From the NCBI RefSeq assembly GCF_002407185.1, contig NZ_CP023563.1:1736001-1800000 (forward strand): a DNA stretch of 64,000 nt, read 5' to 3'. The stretch's first letter is position 1. Each line of letters starts with the position of its first letter. The DNA is from Brachybacterium vulturis. GTDB taxonomy: Bacteria; Actinomycetota; Actinomycetes; Actinomycetales; Dermabacteraceae. Under the pieces are notes generated by a model. That model made no database searches. It was not told where the DNA came from and saw nothing but the letters and a program-made list of their open reading frames with translations. Positions 36,110 through 43,122 of the stretch are shown piece by piece. The position numbers were made by a program, and so were the translations under genes.

Positions 36110-38178
36110 ACGCCGTCTCCCAGCGCGCCGGCGCCCTCACCCTTCCGCTCCTCCTGCTCCTCACCGTCGCCGCCGCCCTCACGGGCATGGCCGCCACCGG
36201 GGCCCTCGTCCCCGCTGAGCTGGTCCCCGCCTCTCCACTGGTCACCTGGGGACTACCGGCGGTGCGCGCCGTCCACCACCTGGGCCTGCTGCTCGCCATC
36301 GGGGCCGGCGGCACCGCGGTGCTGCTGCTGCCGGGGCCCGGCCGCCGGAAGGTGACCACCCTGGATCCGCTGCGCCGTCGGGCCGTGCGCCTCGGCGCCG
36401 CGGGGGCGCTGCTGTGGGCGGTCGCCTCCCTGGCCCTGGTGCCCCTGGGAGGGCTGGAAGCCACCGGCGCCGGCACCGACCTCGACGTCTGGGCCGTGGC
36501 GCTGGGCGGGGAGCTGGGCCGGATCCAGCTCGGCATCACCGTCCTCGCCGCGCTGTCCGCTCTCGCCTTCACGCTCGCGCGCTCCACGGTGCTGGCCTGC
36601 TGGGGACTGGCCTTCGCCGGGCTCGGCGCCGCCGCGCTGGGGCTCGCCGGGCATGCCGGCTCCAGCCTCGACCACATCAACGCCGTCAATGCCATGTCCG
36701 TGCACCTGGTGGCGGTCAGCGTCTGGGCCGGTGGTCTGCTGGTGCTCTTCCTGCTCAGCGCCCGGATGGACGAGACGCAGATGGCCACCGCGATCCGCCG
36801 GTTCTCGCCCTGGGCGCTGGCGGCCGTGACCGGCCTCGCGCTCAGCGGGCTGATCAGCGCCTGGATCCGGATGTCGCACTGGACGGAGCTGCTCACCACC
36901 GGCTATGGCCGCGTGGTGCTGTTCAAGGCGATCGGACTGCTCACCCTCGCCCTGCTGGGCGCCCTGCAGCGGCACCGCCTGGGCGAGCGGGTCCGGTTCC
37001 GCCACCTCGCCATGAGCGAGGGCCTGATCATGGCCATGGTGATCGGGGCCTCGATCGCGCTGGGCCGCTCCGCCCCACCCGTCCCGCAGGAGATCCCCGC
37101 CGTGGGGGAGCTGCGGGTGCTGTCCCTGGTGGGCTACCTCCCGCCGGAGCGGGAGTTCTCGCCCGCGGCCCTGTTCACCGTGGTCCAGCCCGACTGGATC
37201 GCCCTCGCCCTGGCCGTGACCATGGCGGGCCTGTACCTCACCGGCGTGGTGCGACTGACCCGTCGCGGGGACGCATGGCCGTGGATCCGCACGGCCTGCT
37301 TCCTCGCCGGCTGCCTCGCCTTCGCCTGGGTGTTGAACGGCGGCGCGGCCGCCTGGGGCAAGTTCCGCTTCGACGCGCACATGATCCAGCACATGGCGAT
37401 GATGATGATCGTGCCGCCGCTGTGGGTGCTGGGCGGCCCGGTCACGCTGCTGTCCCGTGCGGTCGCGCCCCGCACCGACGGTTCCCGCGGCGTCCGCGAA
37501 TGGGTGCTGGCCGCCCTGCACTCCGGCTACTCCCGTGTGGTCTCCTCCCCGCCGGTGGCCGGGTTCATCTTCGTCGGCTCGCTGATCCTGTTCTACTTCT
37601 CGCCCCTGTTCGAGATGGCGATGCGGCACCACCTCGGCCATGTGCTGATGACGGTGCACTTCCTCGCCTCCGGCTACCTGTTCGCCTGGGTGCTGATCGG
37701 CATCGACCCCTCCCAGAAGCCGATCAACCCGGTGCTGAAGCTGATCACCCTGCTGGTCACCCTCGCCTTCCACGCCTTCTTCGGGGTGGCCATGGTCTCG
37801 GCGACCTGGCTGGTCGCGGAGGACTGGTACACCCAGCTGGGGATGTACTCGCTGAACCGGCTCGAGCTGATCCAGGTGCGCGGCGGCACCATCATGTGGG
37901 CGATCTCGGAGGTCCCGACCGTCGGCTACGCGATCATCGTCGCGGCGATGTGGATGCAGTCCGATGACCGCCGAGCGCGCCAGTACGACCGCAAGGCGGA
38001 GCGCGATGGCGGGGCCGAGCTCGCGGCGTACAACGCATACCTCGCGAGCCTGCGGGGCGACGGCGGTCGGGGCGGCAGCGATCGCGGCGACGATGAGCGC
38101 GGCGACGGCGGTCGGAGCGGGAGCGGGCGCGGCGACGGTGAGCGGCCCGCGTCGACGACATCGGACCCGTCCGCCTGA
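36106..38178 (+). CDS. CopD-CtaG fusion membrane protein
   Basis: This 690-aa polytopic membrane protein combines two copper-handling modules. The N-terminal half (about 1-330) is CopD-like, with helices LTLPLLLLLTVAAALTGMAAT, AVHHLGLLLAIGAGGTAVLLL, INAVNAMSVHLVAVSVWAGGLLVLFLL and a His/Met-containing GYGRVVLFKAIGLLTLALLGALQRHRLG. The C-terminal half (about 350-640) is CtaG-like, a cytochrome c oxidase Cu(B) assembly factor family: AWGKFRFDAHMIQHMAMMMIVPPLWVLGGPVTLL, MRHHLGHVLMTVHFLASGYLFAWVLIGIDPS and LYSLNRLELIQVRGGTIMW-type segments. The cytosolic tail (about 645-690) is a low-complexity Gly/Arg/Asp/Ser stretch. Its stop abuts the convergent HNH gene with no spacer. Confidence 0.88.
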   Translation: MNAVSQRAGALTLPLLLLLTVAAALTGMAATGALVPAELVPASPLVTWGLPAVRAVHHLGLLLAIGAGGTAVLLLPGPGRRKVTTLDPLRRRAVRLGAAGALLWAVASLALVPLGGLEATGAGTDLDVWAVALGGELGRIQLGITVLAALSALAFTLARSTVLACWGLAFAGLGAAALGLAGHAGSSLDHINAVNAMSVHLVAVSVWAGGLLVLFLLSARMDETQMATAIRRFSPWALAAVTGLALSGLISAWIRMSHWTELLTTGYGRVVLFKAIGLLTLALLGALQRHRLGERVRFRHLAMSEGLIMAMVIGASIALGRSAPPVPQEIPAVGELRVLSLVGYLPPEREFSPAALFTVVQPDWIALALAVTMAGLYLTGVVRLTRRGDAWPWIRTACFLAGCLAFAWVLNGGAAAWGKFRFDAHMIQHMAMMMIVPPLWVLGGPVTLLSRAVAPRTDGSRGVREWVLAALHSGYSRVVSSPPVAGFIFVGSLILFYFSPLFEMAMRHHLGHVLMTVHFLASGYLFAWVLIGIDPSQKPINPVLKLITLLVTLAFHAFFGVAMVSATWLVAEDWYTQLGMYSLNRLELIQVRGGTIMWAISEVPTVGYAIIVAAMWMQSDDRRARQYDRKAERDGGAELAAYNAYLASLRGDGGRGGSDRGDDERGDGGRSGSGRGDGERPASTTSDPSA

Positions 38179-39774
38179 TCAATAGGGCGGCGGATCACCG
38201 GGCGGGTGGAGATCGCCGTCATGACCGACCCACCAGCCCTCCTCGCCGTCGGGTCCGGTGCACTCGTCGCCGGGGGCGAGGCCCTGCTCCGCCACCCGGT
38301 GCCGGCGGGATGCCGCCGCCGCGCGCATCAGCCGCCCACCCTCGTACTGCTCCCAGGCGGCGGTCATCTCCGCGACGACCTGATCGGTGGCGAGCTCCCT
38401 GCCGTCCTCCTGCATGCTCATGAGCAGTCCCGAGGCGTCCCACCAGGTGGTTCCCGCCTCGTCGTCGCGCACCGGGTCGATGAGCCCGAGGGTCTTCAAC
38501 CGGTGGTGCTCGCGGCACAGCTGATGCAGGTTCGACACCTCGGTCGACCCGCCCTCGGTGGGCCTCTCGTGGTCGAACTCCTCGATGTGGTCTGCCTCGG
38601 AGAGCAAGGAGGAGGGACGTGCGCAGCCGGGCACCGCGCAGGTGGGGTGTCGCAGCAGCAGGTGCGCGAGCTGCTCAGCGGTGGGTCGATAGCGGTCGGC
38701 GGGAACGGGGAGATAGCTCCCGGTCGTGGCGTCGGTGAGGATCCGGTACCAGGTGTCCTCGCCCCCGGCGAGCTCCCGCGCCATCTGGGCAGGGATCGGA
38801 GTCGTGCCGTCGAGCATCCCCGGGGCGTCGGATTCGCCCAGCAGCGTCAGCATCGGGACGGTCACGTTCATGCGGAAGCGGGGCGCGGGCACCTCGATGC
38901 CCGCGGTCTCGAGCCGGGTGCTCATGAGGATGTCGTAGCAGGCCCGCGCCAGCGGCGGGATCGACCCGGTCGCCTCGACGAACCCTCCCGGATCGACCGG
39001 CAGCGGTGTGCCCTGCAGGAAGGCCGAGCGCTGGGCGTCTTGGACGGCATGGGCGGAGCGGTCCAGCCGCCGGGCGAGATCGAGGATCTCGGGGAGCGGG
39101 CCGATGATGCGCAGGCATCCGGTGCCGTCCGGGCGCGGGGGATCCATCACCACGCGCCGTCGGTTCTCCGGACGCGCGTCCTCGCGCACCCGGCTGCGAG
39201 AGATCGCGGCGGTGAGCAGATGGCCGAGACGGCGGGAGAACGCCTCCGGCGCGACGGCGAGATCGATCCCGGACAGCTCGACGTCCAGCACCCGCAGCGC
39301 ATCGTCCTCGAGCCCTCGAGTGCGCTCCAGGAGCTTCTCGAACCAGGCGACCGGGAATTCGCCGCGGCCCAGACGGGTCAGGGAGAGGGGGAGCAGCGTG
39401 CCGATGCGGTGGGCCTCACGGATCATGCTCGCCGCCTGGTTCCGAGTGCAGCGCATCGCGAGGGAGAGGTGCAGCTCCTCCATCGCGACGGCATCGCGGG
39501 ACAGCTCCCCGGGAGCCAGCGGATCATGCGTCGTCTCGAGGATCGCACGGTACCGCTCGGCGAGACGGCGGGAGTCCTGCGCGCCGGAGTCCCAGAGCTC
39601 GGCCAGCAGCCGGGCCGTGCGAGGGGAGCGCTGCGCGCTCACCCGGCGCACGTTCTCACGGGTCGCCGCACGGCGCCGTCGCCGCCGCGCCGCCGCGAGG
39701 GACAACGCCGCCGCCGACTCGCGGCTCGGGGGCGCGAGCAGCAGCGGTGCCGGATCCTCGTCGAACTCGCCCAT
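38179..39774 (-). CDS. DUF222-HNH endonuclease family protein (13E12-like)
   Basis: This 531-aa protein has an N-terminal arginine-rich stretch (LAAARRRRRRAATREN), then the long helical DUF222 domain (about 55-370; LARRLDRSAHAVQDAQRSAFLQ and neighbouring segments). A C-terminal HNH motif follows, CAVPGCARPSSLLSEADHIEEFDHERPTEGGSTEVSNLHQLCREHHRLKTLGLI, with Zn-type cysteines and the HNH His/Asn residues in ADHI and NLHQLCREHH. Such proteins are abundant and often multicopy in Actinobacteria (the M. tuberculosis REP13E12 family) and may be relics of mobile elements. The function is unknown. It is convergent with the CopD-CtaG gene, sharing adjacent stop codons, and is preceded by a DnaA-box-like site. 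Confidence 0.88.
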   Translation of the reverse strand: MGEFDEDPAPLLLAPPSRESAAALSLAAARRRRRRAATRENVRRVSAQRSPRTARLLAELWDSGAQDSRRLAERYRAILETTHDPLAPGELSRDAVAMEELHLSLAMRCTRNQAASMIREAHRIGTLLPLSLTRLGRGEFPVAWFEKLLERTRGLEDDALRVLDVELSGIDLAVAPEAFSRRLGHLLTAAISRSRVREDARPENRRRVVMDPPRPDGTGCLRIIGPLPEILDLARRLDRSAHAVQDAQRSAFLQGTPLPVDPGGFVEATGSIPPLARACYDILMSTRLETAGIEVPAPRFRMNVTVPMLTLLGESDAPGMLDGTTPIPAQMARELAGGEDTWYRILTDATTGSYLPVPADRYRPTAEQLAHLLLRHPTCAVPGCARPSSLLSEADHIEEFDHERPTEGGSTEVSNLHQLCREHHRLKTLGLIDPVRDDEAGTTWWDASGLLMSMQEDGRELATDQVVAEMTAAWEQYEGGRLMRAAAASRRHRVAEQGLAPGDECTGPDGEEGWWVGHDGDLHPPGDPPPY

Positions 39775-40089
39775 CGCCTCTCACCCCCCTCGTGGTCCGC
39801 GCCGCGTCCGTCGCGCCGGTGCGTCGAATACGTGTCCTGTTCTACAAGGGGAGTCCGACGCACGACGGGGCTGTGGATAACCTCGAATGCGTGCTGAACT
39901 GCGGTTTCGTGAACCGTCGTGACGTTCGTGCGGGTGCGGGTGCGGGTGCGGGTGCACGTGCAGGCGCAGCAGGGGACCGGCAGGCGGGATGATCACCGCA
40001 TGCAGAACGGCGGCAGCCATCGGAGATGACCGCCGCCGTCCATGACGCGGAACGCGCCGGAGCCGCTCACGCGGCGAGGTGAGCGGGAC
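39775..40089. other. 315-bp gene-free region with hexamer repeats and a DnaA-box-like site
   Basis: No coding region was found here. It contains TGTGGATAA at 39872-39880, the exact complement of the DnaA-box consensus TTATCCACA. It also holds four perfect tandem GTGCGG hexamers (39928-39951) followed by degenerate GTGCAC/GTGCAG copies. The HNH gene promoter should lie at its left end. The right end is the 3' flank of the convergently placed metallo-hydrolase gene. Confidence 0.6.
39928..39951. repeat. tandem hexamer repeat (GTGCGG x4)
   Basis: Four exact copies of GTGCGG are followed by GTGCAC and GTGCAG variants. The array is a simple-sequence repeat that could vary in copy number by slippage. 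Confidence 0.85.
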
Positions 40090-40710
40090 TCAGAGCCAGT
40101 CGCCCTGCGCGGCCCGCTTCTCGGCACCGATGGTGGTGTCCGGTCCGTGACCGGTGTGCACCACCGTGTCCTCCGGCAGCGCGAACAGCCGTTCGCGCAC
40201 GGACTCCTCGATCGTCTCCCGTGAGGAGAAGGAGCGTCCGGTCGCGCCCGGGCCGCCCTGGAACAGGGTGTCGCCGCTGAACACCGCACCCAGCTCCTCG
40301 GAGTAGTAGCAGGTGGAGCCGGGGGAGTGACCCGGGGTGTGCATCGCCTCGAGGTTCACCCCGGCGATCGTGAACATGTCCCCGTCGGCGACGTGATCGT
40401 CCCAGGGCAGATCGCCGTGGGTGAGCTGCCAGATCTCCCGGTCGGCGGGGTTCAGCAGGATCGGCGCCTCGAGCGCCTCGGACAGCTCGGGCGCCATCCG
40501 CACATGGTCGTCATGGGCATGGGTGAGCAGGATGCCCACGCACTCCCGGTCGCCGACCAGGTCCTCGACGGTCTCCACGTCGTGCGGGGCGTCGAAGACG
40601 ACGCACTGCTCGTCGTCGCCGAGCACCCACACGTTGTTGTCGACCTGATGGGTCTCACCGTCCAGGCTGAAGGTGCCGGAGGTGACGGCGTGTGCGAGTC
40701 GAGCGGTCAT
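40090..40710 (-). CDS. metallo-beta-lactamase fold hydrolase (probable S-formylmycothiol hydrolase)
   Basis: This soluble glyoxalase II-like zinc hydrolase of 206 aa carries the metal motif HxHxDH in [10 protein letters not shown] (His64, His66, Asp68, His69). Further ligands are seen in [13 protein letters not shown] and in the late [13 protein letters not shown], and the bridging Asp in [13 protein letters not shown]. It is coupled by a 4-bp overlap to the upstream mycothiol-dependent formaldehyde dehydrogenase. In that pathway the dehydrogenase product S-formylmycothiol must be hydrolysed, and a linked MBL-fold protein is the usual candidate. The assignment therefore rests on context plus fold. 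The ATG at 40710 matches the N-terminus conserved with the family. Confidence 0.87.
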   Translation of the reverse strand: MTARLAHAVTSGTFSLDGETHQVDNNVWVLGDDEQCVVFDAPHDVETVEDLVGDRECVGILLTHAHDDHVRMAPELSEALEAPILLNPADREIWQLTHGDLPWDDHVADGDMFTIAGVNLEAMHTPGHSPGSTCYYSEELGAVFSGDTLFQGGPGATGRSFSSRETIEESVRERLFALPEDTVVHTGHGPDTTIGAEKRAAQGDWL

Positions 40711-41807
40711 CGGGCCACCTCCACCACGGTGCGCAGGGTGTCTCCGTCGTGCAGCGCGTCCAGCGCGGCGTCCGTGCCGGCGAGGTCGGTGCGGCCGGTG
40801 ACGAAGCGGTCCAGCGGCAGGCGGCCCTGCAGGAACAGGTCGATCAGGTACGGGAAGTCCCGTTCGGGCAGGCAGTCCCCGTACCAGGAGGACTTCAGCG
40901 CCCCGCCGCGACCGAACACGTCCAGCAGCGGCAGCGTCAGCTCCACCCCCGGACGCGGCACGCCCACCAGCACCACCCGGCCGGCGAGGTCGCGGGCGTA
41001 GAAGGCGGTCTCGTAGGTCTGCGGGATGCCGACGGCGTCGACCACCACGTCCGCGCCGAAGCCGTCGGTGAGCTCCTGGACCTTCTCGGCCACCTCCTGC
41101 GGGGACATGCCCGCGGTGTGCAGGGTGTGGGTGGCGCCCAGCTCCGTCGCGGCGGCGAGCTTCTTCTCGTCCACGTCCAGGCCGATGATGGTGGTGGCGC
41201 CGGCGAGCTTCGCGCCGGCGATCGCGGCGCAGCCCACGCCGCCCAGTCCGATCACCGCGAGGGATTCCCCGCGCTGGACCTGGCCGGTGTTGATCGCCGC
41301 ACCGATGCCCGCCATCACACCGCAGCCCAGCAGGCCGGCGACCTCGGCGGGGGCGTCCTCGGAGACCTTCGTGCATTGGCCCTCATGGACCAGGGTCTTC
41401 TCCGCGAAGGAGCCGATGCCGAGCGCCGCGGTCAGCTCCGTGCCGTCGACGAGGGTCATGGGCGTCGAGGCGTTGTGGGTGTCGAAGCAGTACTGCTGCA
41501 CGCCCTTCTTGCAGGCCCGGCACTCGCCGCAGACGGCGCGCCAGTTCAGCACCACGTAGTCGCCGACCTCCACATGGGTGACGGACCCGCCGATCGCGGA
41601 GACGCGGCCGGCGGACTCATGTCCCAGCAGGAAGGGGAACTCGTCATTGATGCCGCCGTCGCGGTAGGCGAGGTCGGTGTGGCAGACGCCGGTCGCCGCG
41701 ATGTCGACGACGACGTCATGCGGTCCGGGGTCGGGGATCACGATGTCGAGCAGCTCTGCGGGCTGCTTCTCAGCACGGGCGACGACGCCCTTCACGGTCC
41801 AGGTCAC
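40707..41807 (-). CDS. mscR: S-(hydroxymethyl)mycothiol dehydrogenase (zinc alcohol dehydrogenase)
   Basis: This class III-like zinc alcohol dehydrogenase of 366 aa oxidises the formaldehyde adduct of mycothiol with NAD+; related proteins also reduce S-nitrosomycothiol. The catalytic zinc site is Cys42 (TGVCHTDL) and His63-Glu64 (GHESAG). The structural zinc is bound by Cys93, Cys96, Cys99 and Cys107 ([15 protein letters not shown]). The Rossmann motif is [14 protein letters not shown]. The sequence pattern [41 protein letters not shown] is characteristic of the actinobacterial mycothiol enzyme. The GTG start at 41807 has a GAAGGAGG site 5 nt upstream. It forms a two-gene operon with the MBL-fold hydrolase. 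Confidence 0.92.
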   Translation of the reverse strand: MTWTVKGVVARAEKQPAELLDIVIPDPGPHDVVVDIAATGVCHTDLAYRDGGINDEFPFLLGHESAGRVSAIGGSVTHVEVGDYVVLNWRAVCGECRACKKGVQQYCFDTHNASTPMTLVDGTELTAALGIGSFAEKTLVHEGQCTKVSEDAPAEVAGLLGCGVMAGIGAAINTGQVQRGESLAVIGLGGVGCAAIAGAKLAGATTIIGLDVDEKKLAAATELGATHTLHTAGMSPQEVAEKVQELTDGFGADVVVDAVGIPQTYETAFYARDLAGRVVLVGVPRPGVELTLPLLDVFGRGGALKSSWYGDCLPERDFPYLIDLFLQGRLPLDRFVTGRTDLAGTDAALDALHDGDTLRTVVEVAR

Positions 41808-41931
41808 AGTGGCCTCCTTCGAGGTCGGGGGTTCCCCGCCAGCCTAGCCGTGAGCGGCGCATCGAGGGCCGTCGAGGGTATGCCGTCTCGCCGTGCGGAC
41901 CGCCCGCGCACGCGAGGACCGTCGGGGCTCC

Positions 41932-41937
41932 TAGAAT
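41932..41937 (+). promoter_or_regulatory. -10 box of the pheST promoter
   Basis: TAGAAT is a strong TANNNT element, predicting a start near 41944. An in-frame GTG lies 8 nt further on (41946), so the mRNA could be leaderless with a 23-codon-longer PheS, or could have a leader of about 70 nt to GTG 42015. No Phe-rich leader peptide, T-box or attenuator was recognised. Confidence 0.5.
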
Positions 41938-42014
41938 GGTCCGCGGTGCCCGCGCCCGCAGTTCCCGCACCGCGGCGCATGCACCCTCCTGCCCCCTGGA
42001 CGAAAGCGATACCC

Positions 42015-43121
42015 GTGTCCGAGTCCCCCTCGACTCCCGCCGCTCCGGTCATCGACGAGGCGACCATCGGCGACGCCGTCGATGCCGCCCTCGCCGCGAT
42101 CGCCGCGGCCGCCACCACCGCCGAGCTCAAGCAGGTCCGCATCGCGCACGTGGGCGATGCCAGCGTGCTCTCGAGCGCGAACCGCGCCATCAAGGACCTG
42201 CCCAAGGACCAGAAGGCCGCCGCCGGCAAGCTGGTCGGCCAGGGCAAGGGCCGGGTCCAGAAGCAGCTCGCCGCACGGCAGAGCGAGCTCACCGCTGCGG
42301 AGGAGGAGGCGGCGCTCGCCGCGGAGACCGTCGACGTCACCCTCCCCACCGATCTGCGCCCCCGCGGCGCCTCGCACCCGCTGACGGTGCTGCAGGACCG
42401 GATCAACGACTTCTTCGTCGGCATCGGCTGGGAGATCGAGGAGGGCCCGGAGATCGAGTCCTCCTGGCTGAACTTCGATGCCCTGAACGCCGATCCCGAG
42501 CACCCCTCCCGCTCCCTGCAGGACACCCTGTACGTGGCGCCCGAGGGGTCCGGGATGCTGCTGCGCACCCAGACCTCCCCGGTGCAGATCCGGGCGATGC
42601 TCGAACGCGGCGCCCCGCTGTACGTCGCCTGCCCGGGCACCGTCTACCGGGCCGACGAGATCGACGCGACCCACTCGCCGATGTTCCACCAGGTCGAGGG
42701 TCTCGCGATCGACAAGGACCTGACCATGGCGAACCTCGTGGGCACCCTCGACGCCTTCGCCGCGCACATCTTCGGCGGCACGCCGATCACGCGTCTGCGC
42801 CCCAACCACTTCCCCTTCACCGAGCCCAGCGCCGAGATGGACTTCCGCTGCTTCCGCTGCGAGGCGCGCCACGGCCTCGACCATGACGCGGACCCGAGCT
42901 GCCGGGTGTGCGGCGGCACCGGGTGGATCGAGATGGGCGGCTGCGGCATGGTCCACCCGAACGTGCTGCGCGCGGCCGGGGTCGACCCCGAGGAGTACCA
43001 GGGCTTCGCCTTCGGCCTCGGCATCGAGCGCATCCTCATGCTCCGCAACGGCGTGGCGGACATGCGCGACATCGTGGAGGGCGACGTCCGCTTCTCCCAG
43101 CACTACGGTACGGAGATCTGA
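42015..43121 (+). CDS. pheS: phenylalanyl-tRNA synthetase alpha subunit
   Basis: This catalytic subunit (368 aa from GTG 42015) of the alpha2-beta2 enzyme charges tRNA-Phe. An N-terminal coiled-coil (AAIAAAATTAELKQVRIAHVGDAS...KGRVQKQLAARQSELTAAEEEAALA) contacts tRNA. The class II core shows motif 1 (HPLTVLQDRINDFFVGIGWEIEEGPEIESSWLNFDALN), motif 2 (VYRADEIDATHSPMFHQVEGLAIDK) and motif 3 (FGLGIERILMLRNGVADMRDI). The cysteine motifs FRCFRCE and CRVCGGTGWIEMGGCGMVHPN are seen in many bacterial PheS proteins. The upstream signal for GTG 42015 is weak; ATG 41979 and GTG 41946 are in-frame alternatives. pheT begins 1 nt after its stop. Confidence 0.96.
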   Translation: MSESPSTPAAPVIDEATIGDAVDAALAAIAAAATTAELKQVRIAHVGDASVLSSANRAIKDLPKDQKAAAGKLVGQGKGRVQKQLAARQSELTAAEEEAALAAETVDVTLPTDLRPRGASHPLTVLQDRINDFFVGIGWEIEEGPEIESSWLNFDALNADPEHPSRSLQDTLYVAPEGSGMLLRTQTSPVQIRAMLERGAPLYVACPGTVYRADEIDATHSPMFHQVEGLAIDKDLTMANLVGTLDAFAAHIFGGTPITRLRPNHFPFTEPSAEMDFRCFRCEARHGLDHDADPSCRVCGGTGWIEMGGCGMVHPNVLRAAGVDPEEYQGFAFGLGIERILMLRNGVADMRDIVEGDVRFSQHYGTEI

Positions 43122-43122
43122 G

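Noticed and set aside
39928-39975. Possible CRISPR-like repeat array
   Set aside because: The units are contiguous hexamers without spacers and there are no cas genes.
40692-42014. Upstream extension of pheS across the dehydrogenase gene
   Set aside because: It is antisense to the conserved mycothiol dehydrogenase and not PheS-like.
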